NCBI RefSeq assembly: GCF_001646865.1
Contig: NZ_LRRB01000288.1
Span: 1-59,370, forward strand
Length of the DNA: 59,370 nucleotides
From: Aldersonia kunmingensis
GTDB lineage: Bacteria > Actinomycetota > Actinomycetes > Mycobacteriales > Mycobacteriaceae
Direction: 5' to 3'
The position numbers and the translations under genes are program-made. Below the pieces are notes generated by a model that was given only the letters and a program-made list of their open reading frames with translations, did not search any database and had not been told where the DNA came from. Position 1 is the first letter of the stretch. Each line of letters starts with the position of its first letter. Shown here piece after piece: positions 37,340-44,962 of this stretch.

Positions 37340-37879
37340 ATGGACGAAAACTCAGCGTTGATGCGGCGTGTGCAGGAACTGGCCGATCGCGCAGACATCC
37401 TGGATTGCATGCATCGATATGCGCGCGGGATGGACCGGCACGATCGCGAACTCATCCGCTCCGCGTACCACGACGATGCGATTGACGATCATGCCCAATT
37501 CGTCGGCCCGGTAGGCGATTACATCGACTTCGCGATGAGCTATCACGATAGCCACCCGCGACACCAGCACTACCTGACGAACCACACCGTCGATTTGAAC
37601 GGTGACGAAGCGCACGCGGAGACGTACTTCCTGTTCATCGGTACCGAGCAGGACACTGAGAAGCCGTTCACGCTCACGGGTGGCCGCTACGCGGACCGCC
37701 TCGAACGTCGTGACGGCCGGTGGGGCATCGTCACTCGCGTATGCCTCGTCGAATGGGCGACGACCGCGCCGTCGTTGCTGAGCCCGGATGTCGTCAGTTT
37801 CCTGTCCCAGATTCAGACCGTTGCGCAGGATCGCTCCGACACCTCATACGACCGGCCGCTCACCGTGACGCGCACCTAA
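37340..37879 (+). CDS. SnoaL-like NTF2-fold protein, second copy
   Basis: The 179-residue protein starts at ATG 37340 behind ACGGAG. LADRADILDCMHRYARGMDRHDRELIRSAYHDDA is the opening helix pattern of the SnoaL_4/dehydrochlorinase-like group. His/Asp residues there (HRY, HDD) are candidates for acid-base catalysis in dehydrations. YADRLERRDGRWGIVTRVCLVEW closes the fold. It sits in an operon with the SDR and is convergent with the alcohol dehydrogenase. It may act as a dehydratase or isomerase on the same intermediates (inference). Confidence 0.8.
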   Translation: MDENSALMRRVQELADRADILDCMHRYARGMDRHDRELIRSAYHDDAIDDHAQFVGPVGDYIDFAMSYHDSHPRHQHYLTNHTVDLNGDEAHAETYFLFIGTEQDTEKPFTLTGGRYADRLERRDGRWGIVTRVCLVEWATTAPSLLSPDVVSFLSQIQTVAQDRSDTSYDRPLTVTRT

Positions 37880-37892
37880 CGCCGCGATGGTG

Positions 37893-38870
37893 CTACGGCG
37901 TGACGGAAACGCGCCCCTGCACTTGTCCACCCCGGACCGCCGCGAACGCGTCCGCGATGCGGTCGAGGCCGAACGTCGGCCCGATAGTTGTTGTGGGATC
38001 GACTTTTCCGGTTCCGAACGCCGCGATGACCTCCCGGAATTCATCCGTCGTATACGCGACGGAGTACCGGATCGTGAGCTCCTTGAGCAGCGCAGTGATG
38101 GGTTCGATGGTCGTCTGCTCGGAGCACGCGCCGGACACAACCAGGCGACCCCGCGGTCGCAGCGCGGGCTGGGAGGCCTGCAACAACTCGGGGAGCCCCA
38201 CGCACTCGACGACCGCTTCATAGGCAGCGGGTTCGGCGTCGGCCACCGACGGGAGCACCTCGGTAGCCCCCGCCGCGATCGCCGACTCACGACGTTGCGG
38301 GTCGGGATCGGCCACAGTGACCCGGGCTGCGCCCTTCTGCAGTGCCCACACGAGAGTCGTCAGTCCAACACCTCCGGCACCCACGATGAGGACGTCATCG
38401 CCCGGGCCGATCTCGGCACTGTGCACGCCGTGCAGGCCGACCGCGAATGGCTCAACCAGCGGGGAGAAGTTCGTGGGCAACTCCGCGGGAAGCTCGAACG
38501 CGTGGCGCGTAGGTACCGCGACGAACTCCGCGAACCCGCCCTGCGGCCCCATCCCGATATAGCTCGATCCAGCGCAGTGCGACACCGCGCCGGCCTCGCA
38601 GTATCGACACGAACCGCAGGAAATGACCGGCAGCACAGCGATATTGGTTCCGGTTCGCCAACCATTCGATTCCGACCCGACGGCCACGATCTCACCGCCG
38701 AATTCGTGCCCGAGCACCATCCCGGCCGGAGCGTATGGCTGGGCCTTGATATCCGAGCCGCAGACTCCGCACCCGGCCACGCGGATAACCAACTGGTCGG
38801 GCTCCGGCGTGGGGTCGGAAAGTTCGATCACCTCGAAGCCCTGGTCGGCCGTCGTCACCGCTGCCCTCAT
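37893..38870 (-). CDS. Zinc-dependent medium-chain alcohol dehydrogenase
   Basis: The 325-residue MDR enzyme has the catalytic zinc ligands Cys (GCGVCGSDI) and GHEFGGE, the structural zinc cysteines CGSCRYCEAGAVSHC, and the NAD(P) Rossmann motif VGAGGVGLTTL. ADPDPQRR after the second strand suggests NAD. It oxidises an alcohol to an aldehyde or ketone in the cytosol. Its ATG (38870) overlaps the stop of the sulfotransferase gene (ATGA), so the two are translationally coupled. Confidence 0.9.
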   Translation of the reverse strand: MRAAVTTADQGFEVIELSDPTPEPDQLVIRVAGCGVCGSDIKAQPYAPAGMVLGHEFGGEIVAVGSESNGWRTGTNIAVLPVISCGSCRYCEAGAVSHCAGSSYIGMGPQGGFAEFVAVPTRHAFELPAELPTNFSPLVEPFAVGLHGVHSAEIGPGDDVLIVGAGGVGLTTLVWALQKGAARVTVADPDPQRRESAIAAGATEVLPSVADAEPAAYEAVVECVGLPELLQASQPALRPRGRLVVSGACSEQTTIEPITALLKELTIRYSVAYTTDEFREVIAAFGTGKVDPTTTIGPTFGLDRIADAFAAVRGGQVQGRVSVTP

Positions 38871-40057
38871 CGCGCGTCTCCCTCGAGTTCGACATCGAAG
38901 ACCGACAGGTACTCATCGAAGATCGGTTCCAGGTCGGCGCGCGTCACACCCGATTCGTCCAGAGAATAGGGCGCGACTCCGAACCGGTCCTGCGGATGCG
39001 CATCCAGGAAGTCCAGCATCGCCTGCTCCGTCGACTCGGTGAGATCGTCGCCGGCCCAATCGTAGAGCGACCGCATGACCGCGATCGGATCCCGGACGAG
39101 CTCGGCATAGTGGAGGTCGAAGAATCGATCGTCGCCGATCCGGCGGCGCGCAGCCAACGGCCGCTCGACGTGTTCTTTCAATTGGCGCAACACATTCGGC
39201 ACGATCACATCGACGTCGATCTCGGCGCCCAGCACCGACCGGGACAGGTAGTTCAGTCGCAAGAACGACGCCGTCGACTTGAACGGGTCGCGGTGCGCCC
39301 ACACGATCCGCGCATCGGGGAAGGCGGCCAGCAGCGTCTCGATATGCACGGCGTGCGACGGCATCTTGAGCGACCACGTCTGCCCGGGAGTACGCGACTG
39401 GAGTACCTGCAGCACGGTCCGCTCGTAGTCATAGGCACTCGACATGTCGGCCCCGAGCAGCCAGTCGGCGTAATCGGCGGTGGGCATGAACGCCTCCCAC
39501 AGATACGACTTGAAGTCCTGGCCCTGCACGAACACGCACTCGGTCGGCCCGTCCGCCTCGTCCCAATGCACCATCGGGATGTTGGCCGCCTTCAATCCCG
39601 CTGCGAGGACATCGAGTTCGGCCTTCTTCTTCAGGCAGCGCGGGTCGGTCCGCAATGTGTCGATCGTCGAGGGCGGGATCGAGTCCTCCGCCTCCCAGGT
39701 CAGCAGCGAGCGGCGCAGCGAATCCTGGTCGAGCAGATAGCTCGCCAGCGACGTCCCGGTGCGCGGCAGTCCGAGCACGACGATCGGCCGCTCGACGGGC
39801 TGGTCACTTACTTCGGGATGACGTTTGACGTAGTCGACCACCCGCAGCCGATTCCACAACGCATCGACGAGTTGGCCATAGACGAACTCGCGGCCACCTG
39901 GGTTGACGCCGGGCGCCGACTCGCAAGTGTCGACCAGTAACTGCAGGCCCACACGCCACGAGTCGCCGCCGAAATCATCGAGCCCGGCCCGCTCGCGGGC
40001 TCGGTCGGCGAGTCCGTCGACCACCGATACCGGCGGCGAAGAAATTGGGGAGGTCAC
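38867..40057 (-). CDS. Sulfotransferase family protein
   Basis: The 396-residue protein (GTG 40057, VTSPISSPPVSVVDGLADRA) belongs to the sulfotransferase family found in steroid- and lipid-degrading actinobacteria. The 5'-phosphosulfate loop is GLPRTGTSLASYLL (~96-109), and the 3'-phosphate motif is AHRDPFKSTASFLRL. The substrate region is rich in Trp and Asp. It may transfer sulfuryl from PAPS, though many relatives have unknown acceptors. It leads the operon with the dehydrogenase and is divergent from the alkylsulfatase-like gene. Confidence 0.85.
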   Translation of the reverse strand: MTSPISSPPVSVVDGLADRARERAGLDDFGGDSWRVGLQLLVDTCESAPGVNPGGREFVYGQLVDALWNRLRVVDYVKRHPEVSDQPVERPIVVLGLPRTGTSLASYLLDQDSLRRSLLTWEAEDSIPPSTIDTLRTDPRCLKKKAELDVLAAGLKAANIPMVHWDEADGPTECVFVQGQDFKSYLWEAFMPTADYADWLLGADMSSAYDYERTVLQVLQSRTPGQTWSLKMPSHAVHIETLLAAFPDARIVWAHRDPFKSTASFLRLNYLSRSVLGAEIDVDVIVPNVLRQLKEHVERPLAARRRIGDDRFFDLHYAELVRDPIAVMRSLYDWAGDDLTESTEQAMLDFLDAHPQDRFGVAPYSLDESGVTRADLEPIFDEYLSVFDVELEGDAR

Positions 40058-40129
40058 GAACCGAGATGCTATCCGGGATAGGAGAACAAATGTTAGGTTA
40101 CAAGCCATTCAATCCTCGGAGGATGCGAT

Positions 40130-41356
40130 ATGACGCCATCGCTGGACGAGCTGGTCAAGCAGGGGGAAGGCGCGCAGGAGGCCGCCGATCTGGGCGACGG
40201 CATCTTCATGTCCAGGAACATCGCCAACAGCTATCTGGTGACGTCAACCGAGGGTGACCTGCTCATCAACACCGGGACGGTGTTCGAGGCGGCCGAGATC
40301 AAGGCCCGGTTCGACCGGGTCAGCAAGGGGCCGCTGCGGGCGATCACCTTCACCCAGGGCCATCCCGACCACGTCAGCGGGTGGCACGACTTTGATCAGC
40401 CCGGGGTCCGCACGATCGCGCAGGCCAATCATTCCGACGTTCGCGAGTACTGGCGGCGCCTCCACCCGTTCTACGTACGCCGGATCATGAAACTGTGGGG
40501 CGCCTTCATGGACGTCGAGAGCGCCGCGGCAATGCTGCCGCCGGAGCCGGTGCTCACCGACTCATTCATCGACAGCTTCGAGTTCGATCTCGGCGGCCGG
40601 AAGCTCGAGCTTTTCGCCACTCCCGGCGGCGAAGCCACCGACGCGCTTGTCGTGTGGATGCCCGAACACCGCACGGTATTCATCGGCAACCTCATGGGCC
40701 CGTTCTTCGGCCACGTCCCGAATCTGTACACCCTGCGCGGCGACAAGATCCGCAGCGCAATGGCTTTCGTCCATTCTGTCGACCGGGTGATCGCGCTCGA
40801 ACCCGCCACGCTCATCAACGGCCACGAAGAGTTCAACGGCACCGACGAAATCCTGTCGACGCTGAACAAGGTGCGTGACGCGACCGTGTACCTCCGCGAC
40901 CGGACTATCGACGGCATGAACGCGGGAGCCGACCTGTGGACGCTGATGCGCGACGTAACCCTCCCGCCGGAACTGGCCCTGCCGCAGGTGCACGGCAAGG
41001 TGCCGTGGATTGTGCGGTCGATCTGGGAGGAACACGTCGGCTGGTTCCGCTTCGAGTCCACCACCGAGTTGTACGACCGCCCACCGTCGTCGGTCTGGTC
41101 AGACGTGGTCGACCTCGTCGGTGGACCCGCGCCCCTCATCGAGCGGGCAGAGACCCATGCGAAGGCGGGCCGGCCACTGGAGGCCCTGCAGTTGATCGAC
41201 ATCGTGCTGGCGCATAACCCTGGTGATGCGGACGCATTGACCGTTAAGCGCGATGCTCTCGAGCAACTCCTTTCTGCGAGCGGTCACGAGAACCACAGCG
41301 AAGTTCAGTGGCTGGAAACCGAGATCAAGCTCGCCCAGGCCAAGGAGACCGAATGA
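40130..41356 (+). CDS. Alkylsulfatase-like metallo-beta-lactamase-fold protein with altered metal site
   Basis: The 408-residue protein has an MBL fold plus an alkylsulfatase dimerisation domain (about 330-385, HAKAGRPLEALQLIDIVLAHNPGDADAL). The metal motif reads TQGHPDH: Gln replaces the first His of HxHxDH. Glu is kept in GGEATD, and FIGNLMGPFFGH..NLYTLRG has Asn where sulfatases usually have a Glu ligand. INGHEEF supplies a late His. It could hydrolyse sulfate esters with one metal, or another bond. It is coupled to the VOC gene (ATGA). Confidence 0.82.
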   Translation: MTPSLDELVKQGEGAQEAADLGDGIFMSRNIANSYLVTSTEGDLLINTGTVFEAAEIKARFDRVSKGPLRAITFTQGHPDHVSGWHDFDQPGVRTIAQANHSDVREYWRRLHPFYVRRIMKLWGAFMDVESAAAMLPPEPVLTDSFIDSFEFDLGGRKLELFATPGGEATDALVVWMPEHRTVFIGNLMGPFFGHVPNLYTLRGDKIRSAMAFVHSVDRVIALEPATLINGHEEFNGTDEILSTLNKVRDATVYLRDRTIDGMNAGADLWTLMRDVTLPPELALPQVHGKVPWIVRSIWEEHVGWFRFESTTELYDRPPSSVWSDVVDLVGGPAPLIERAETHAKAGRPLEALQLIDIVLAHNPGDADALTVKRDALEQLLSASGHENHSEVQWLETEIKLAQAKETE

Positions 41357-41808
41357 AGGCCGAGAACCTGTACCACACAGGCATAGTCGTCGATGACCTC
41401 GAAGCCACGATGGAGCGGCTCGCCGAGATTGCCGGCTACACGTGGACCGACATCGTCGAGGTCGACCAGGAGGCCGTCACACCCGACGGCCAAGTCACCA
41501 TCCCGATGAAGATGGTCTACTCCGGGGCCGATCCGCGAGTGGAGCTACTGCAGACCGTCCCCGGCTCCCTGTGGACTCCTGCAGACTCCGGCGTACACCA
41601 CATCGGCTACTGGTCCGACGACATCGAATCTGATTTGGCCACACTGGAATCCAACGGCATTCCTTTCGAAGTGAAGTCCTACAACCCGGACGGTTCCGGA
41701 TCTGTCCTGTGGGCATACGCGAAGGGGCCGACCGGGCCCCGGATCGAGCTCGTCAGCCGGGGAATGGAGCCGTTCATGCAGTACTGGTGGGGCACGGCGA
41801 ACAAGTAG
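41353..41808 (+). CDS. VOC-family (glyoxalase-fold) protein
   Basis: The 151-residue protein starts at ATG 41353 in overlap with the previous stop. Two beta-alpha-beta-beta-beta modules run NLYHTGIVVDDLEATMERLAEIAGYTW...VELLQTVPG and GVHHIGYWSDDIESDLATLESNG...RIELVSRG. The metal-site residues (His8, Glu about 72, His about 92, Glu about 142) appear present. Relatives are epimerases, dioxygenases or isomerases. It is probably part of the same pathway as the hydrolase before it. Confidence 0.83.
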   Translation: MKAENLYHTGIVVDDLEATMERLAEIAGYTWTDIVEVDQEAVTPDGQVTIPMKMVYSGADPRVELLQTVPGSLWTPADSGVHHIGYWSDDIESDLATLESNGIPFEVKSYNPDGSGSVLWAYAKGPTGPRIELVSRGMEPFMQYWWGTANK

Positions 41809-41841
41809 GGCGCCCCACTAGTCCGCCGGCCCGTCCCCGCG

Positions 41842-42537
41842 CTACCGCCCGCGTTCGCAATTCCAGATCGCGTAGTCGAGATCGGTCGCGTCCATGCAAA
41901 CTTCGGATCCGACGTCTCGGAGGATCTCGATACAGAATTCCGGCGTCACCGTTCGCAACGGCAAATCGAGCGACTTCGCGACGAACCGCAGGACCATCCG
42001 GTCCGGCTTGATGCCTTGTATCCCCGCGAGCATCAGGAAGTAGTGCCACGTCACGCCCGATCGCTGGCCAGGAACCTTCAGCCATTCGGCCATAGCTCGT
42101 TCCAGCCCGGCTGGATCCTCCGCTGCGTCGCGAAGTTGTTGGGCAGTAACGATTCCGACGCCGAGAAGGGCTATTGCTTCGGCCTCGATCGCAAACGACT
42201 TCAGCGGCGCCTCCTTGGTTGGCGCGGTTCTGTTTCGAGTGCCGATACGGTCTGCCCACGCCTCATGACCGTCCAGTTCTGCGAAGGTCGCGGCGAGTTC
42301 CTCGGCGCCATCCGTGTCCGCATCGCCGCCCTGCTCGCGTCGGTACGCACGGTAGCGATCCACGACCTTCTCGACGGTCGAGTATGTGACCATCGTCGAC
42401 TGGACCGAGTCGATGACGCACAGCGCAAGGCTGTCCCTGTAGCCGCCCGGCGCTTTCGATCCTCTGAACTGCTCGCAACGCTCAACCAAGGTTCGCACTT
42501 GCTCAGCCGAAAAGGTTGTCGACACGAACTTCTCCAA
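41842..42537 (-). CDS. Orphan protein with helix-hairpin-helix-like segment
   Basis: The 231-residue protein starts at TTG 42537 (EKFVSTTFSAEQVRTLVERC); there is no better start. I do not recognise the family. The middle is charged (RREQGGDADTDGAEELAATFAELDG). The C-terminal half has LLGVGIVTAQQLRDAA and a WHYFLMLAGIQGIKPDRMVLRFVAKSL segment resembling helix-hairpin-helix glycosylase-type folds. The catalytic Lys and Fe-S cysteines of EndoIII are not seen. It borders the tad cluster at the right end of the accessory island. Confidence 0.6.
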   Translation of the reverse strand: MEKFVSTTFSAEQVRTLVERCEQFRGSKAPGGYRDSLALCVIDSVQSTMVTYSTVEKVVDRYRAYRREQGGDADTDGAEELAATFAELDGHEAWADRIGTRNRTAPTKEAPLKSFAIEAEAIALLGVGIVTAQQLRDAAEDPAGLERAMAEWLKVPGQRSGVTWHYFLMLAGIQGIKPDRMVLRFVAKSLDLPLRTVTPEFCIEILRDVGSEVCMDATDLDYAIWNCERGR

Positions 42538-42551
42538 TCATGTTGAAATTA

Positions 42552-42570
42552 AACTGAATTGATTTCAGTT
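42552..42570. repeat. Short inverted repeat in an AT-rich gap
   Basis: AACTGAA (42552-42558) and TTCAGTT (42564-42570) are perfect arms around TTGAT, in the small AT-rich gap between the tad cluster's last gene and the orphan gene. It could be the orphan's operator or a weak hairpin. It is the most AT-rich spot nearby and may mark the island junction. Confidence 0.4.
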
Positions 42571-42937
42571 ACTCGTCCGCCGGCCCTGCCCGCGCCACCG
42601 CCCGCGCCTCCCGCCGCCCAAACGACGCAAGCGCCACCGAAACCCCCACGGCGACCACGACATCCCACTGCTCGACCTCGCAGTCGGCGAGCCGGACCGT
42701 CATCTGCCCCGCGATCCGGGCCGCCTCCGCGCACGCCGAACCATTGCCGCGTTCGAGCGCGGCCGCCGCTGCCAGAGCCGCGAGGTCGGCCGCGGATTGC
42801 GCGGTGTGCCGAGCCGCGACGGCCGTCCCGAACTGCACCATCAGCAACACCACTGCGAGCAGGGCGATGATTCCGAAGCTGCCGAGTACGGTGGCCGCGC
42901 CCCGCTCACCCTCATCGGGAGTGGGACCTCGGGTCAT
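42569..42937 (-). CDS. TadE-like secretion-neighbourhood protein (Rv3654c-like)
   Basis: The 122-residue protein has a charged N-terminus (MTRGPTPDEGERGAATVLGSFGII) and one membrane helix (residues ~14-36). QFGTAVAARHTAQSAADLAALAAA is typical of the Rv3654c/TadE-like pseudopilins. It is the last gene of the tad-like operon, with its ATG overlapping the TadE stop (ATGA). It probably forms a minor pilin or an export-linked membrane component. Rv3654c of M. tuberculosis has also been reported to act in host cells, which cannot be judged here. Confidence 0.85.
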   Translation of the reverse strand: MTRGPTPDEGERGAATVLGSFGIIALLAVVLLMVQFGTAVAARHTAQSAADLAALAAAAALERGNGSACAEAARIAGQMTVRLADCEVEQWDVVVAVGVSVALASFGRREARAVARAGPADE

Positions 42938-43323
42938 CGGTCGTCACGATCCGGTTCGACCGCGGCTACCGCGCGGGCATTGATATCGAGTCCCGGAAGC
43001 AACGGTGTGTGCGCGGTGACGGTGGCGATCGCGAGCGAACCGTCCTCGTGCACCGTCACCACTGCGCCTGGCGGGGCCACTTTCCGTGCCGTCGCCACGG
43101 CGTTCGCGTCGTCACCGCGCGCAGCCAACCTGGCCGCCTCGCGTGCGGCGTCGACACAGCGCACGTGCATTGACCCGGCGACCAGCGCACCGAGGCACAG
43201 CACCAGGACCACAACGACCGCGGCGATCACGATCGCCGCCTCCACCGTGACGCCGCCGGAGTCGTTGGCGGCGCGGTGCCGCGCCCGAACCATCCGGGCA
43301 CGGCACCGCGCACTGCCATTCAC
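42934..43323 (-). CDS. TadE-family pseudopilin
   Basis: The 129-residue protein starts at GTG 43323, sharing GTGA with the stop of the pilin gene. A basic N-terminus (RCRARMVRARHRA) precedes GGVTVEAAIVIAAVVVVLVLCLGALVAGSMHVRC, the pilin-like helix with the conserved Glu five residues in. DAAREAARLAARGD and a VTVHEDGSLAIATVTAHT domain follow. It matches Rv3655c. The much longer open frame upstream of this start is a shadow and overlaps two real genes. Confidence 0.85.
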   Translation of the reverse strand: MNGSARCRARMVRARHRAANDSGGVTVEAAIVIAAVVVVLVLCLGALVAGSMHVRCVDAAREAARLAARGDDANAVATARKVAPPGAVVTVHEDGSLAIATVTAHTPLLPGLDINARAVAAVEPDRDDR

Positions 43324-43523
43324 ATCGACGTCTTCAGTGCCTTGTCGATGATCCCGGTCAGCGCGGACACAATCGAGTCCCCGGTCACCACTCCGTAGAG
43401 CACCGCGCCGAAGGCCGCTGCGGCAATAGTTCCGATGGCATATTCCGCCGTGCTCATGCCGTCGTCCTGCACCGCCGCCTCGACCAGCCGCAGGCGGATC
43501 GTCCTCCCGAATCGCACCAACAT
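43320..43523 (-). CDS. Flp-like prepilin, DUF4244 family
   Basis: The 67-residue protein starts at ATG 43523, seven bases behind a very strong GGAGGAGGGG. A GTG at 43595 would give 91 residues but has no site. The core DDGMSTAEYAIGTIAAAAFGAVLYGVVTGDS has the Glu and Tyr after the cleavage position (G-M) seen in Flp pilins. It matches Rv3656c and should be the major subunit of the tad apparatus. The strong ribosome site fits high output compared with neighbours. Confidence 0.88.
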   Translation of the reverse strand: MLVRFGRTIRLRLVEAAVQDDGMSTAEYAIGTIAAAAFGAVLYGVVTGDSIVSALTGIIDKALKTSM

Positions 43524-43595
43524 CGCTGTCCCCCTCCTCCATTGCCGGCGCGGACCGCCCGCGCTGGTTGTGTCCTTGTGCCGCTTGTCCTTCAC

Positions 43596-44174
43596 TCACA
43601 ACAGGCCTCCCCCTAGCACTCGGCCTGCGAGCCCGATCACCACCGGGACGATGCCGAGGCAAATGAACGCGGGTAGGAAGCACAGTCCGAGCGGACCGCT
43701 GATCAGCACGCCAGCTCGCTCCGCGCGCGCGGCACCGGCGTCCTCTTCTCCTTCGCGACGATGCTCGGCAAGTTCGTCCATCGCGCGTGCTAGCGAGGCA
43801 CCGGATTTCGCGGAGCGGCGTGCCACCCTGGCGAGCGACTCGGTCGCGGGATCGGCTGCGGCATCTCGCCACGCCGCATCGGGGTCGGCTCCGAGCACCA
43901 TAAGGTCCGCTGCGCGCCGCAGCGATTCGTCGAGCGGGGACGGCGCGGTTCGGGCTACCGCCGCGGCGCTCGATGCCATGGGCAGCCCTGCCCGCAAGCA
44001 CGCTGCCAAGAGGTCGAAAGTTGTTGCGACAGCGAGTGGATCATCGCCACCGCGGCTCATGACCGCCGCCGGTTCGGCATCCGTTCCACGCATCTTCGAG
44101 AATCGCTGTCGCCCGGGCGGAGCTGGTGCGGCGAGCACCGCCGCCGCACCGCACGCGAACGCGGCTGCGATCAT
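43596..44174 (-). CDS. Tad type II secretion F-domain protein (TadC-like, Rv3657c-like)
   Basis: The 192-residue protein starts at ATG 44174, overlapping the upstream stop. The N-terminal helix (MIAAAFACGAAAVLAAPAPPG) is followed by a helical cytosolic domain (FDLLAACLRAGLPMASSAAAVARTAPSPLDESLRRAADLMVLGADP..W) and two C-terminal helices (LISGPLGLCFLPAFICLGIVPVVIGL). This is one of two platform proteins of the Tad machine. It is short compared with TadC, as in mycobacteria. Confidence 0.85.
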   Translation of the reverse strand: MIAAAFACGAAAVLAAPAPPGRQRFSKMRGTDAEPAAVMSRGGDDPLAVATTFDLLAACLRAGLPMASSAAAVARTAPSPLDESLRRAADLMVLGADPDAAWRDAAADPATESLARVARRSAKSGASLARAMDELAEHRREGEEDAGAARAERAGVLISGPLGLCFLPAFICLGIVPVVIGLAGRVLGGGLL

Positions 44175-44962
44175 GGCACCACCCGGCGAGTGATGGCGTC
44201 GCTCCACAACAACCCCGCGCACACGAGACCGGTGCCGATCACCAACAGGATCGAACCCAAACCGCCGCCCAGCAGGACCCGCAACGGTGCTGCTCCCATC
44301 AGCTGCCCCAGACCGATACCGAGCACCGGCAATCCAGCGAGCACCACGGCGGTGGCTCGCGCACCGGCGAGGGACGAATCGAGCCGCGCACCGAACCTTA
44401 TGCGCGCCAACAGGTCCCGCCGTGCTGCCTCCAACAGCTCGGCCAGCGCGAGACCGTGTTGTTCGGCGATGCGCCACGCCTCGGCGATTCGGCCGAGTTC
44501 GGCACCGATCATCTCGTCATCCCGCCCCAAGCCATCGGCTGCGGAGCCGCCGAGCCGGGCACGGGCGGAGGCGATTTCGAATGCGCGCGCGGCAGATCCG
44601 GTGCATTCGGTTGCGGCGGCCGATGCGGCGCTCGCGGGATGGGCGCCCACCCGTAGTTCCGCGATCACGATCTCGAGCCCGTCGAGCAGGTGCTTGCGCT
44701 CCACCTCCCGGGCCCGCGCCATCCGGGAGCGCCGCATCCGCGTGCGCAGCGTGGCCGCCAGTAACGCGGATGCGACCAGGCCGCCCATCCCGCCGATCAG
44801 ACCTGCCGGAATGCACAGCAGCACGACAGCGTTCTCTGCCGCCGGCATGCGAAGCCGACTCTCCCGACTGGCCGGGTTATGAGCCGCAGCGAATCGCGTG
44901 CGGGCCCGATTTGGCGGGAAAGCGAGCAGCGCAAGCGCCGCGAACAGCAGTGCTGCGGTCAT
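44171..44962 (-). CDS. Tad type II secretion F-domain protein (TadB-like, Rv3658c-like)
   Basis: The 263-residue protein starts at ATG 44962 (ATGA overlap with the ATPase gene). It has N-terminal hydrophobic segments (residues 2-17, 45-70), the F-domain helices (LLDGLEIVIAELRVGAHPASAASAAATE..., AEAWRIAEQHGLALAELLEAARRDL) and two C-terminal membrane helices. It should form the inner-membrane platform with the TadC-like protein. The neighbours on both sides are coupled by 4-bp overlaps. Confidence 0.87.
   Translation of the reverse strand: MTAALLFAALALLAFPPNRARTRFAAAHNPASRESRLRMPAAENAVVLLCIPAGLIGGMGGLVASALLAATLRTRMRRSRMARAREVERKHLLDGLEIVIAELRVGAHPASAASAAATECTGSAARAFEIASARARLGGSAADGLGRDDEMIGAELGRIAEAWRIAEQHGLALAELLEAARRDLLARIRFGARLDSSLAGARATAVVLAGLPVLGIGLGQLMGAAPLRVLLGGGLGSILLVIGTGLVCAGLLWSDAITRRVVP

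Noticed and set aside
43324-44001. Long N-terminal extension of the TadE frame
   Set aside because: The extension is Arg-rich noise overlapping the pilin and TadC-like genes; GTG 43323 fits the 4-bp coupling and family length.
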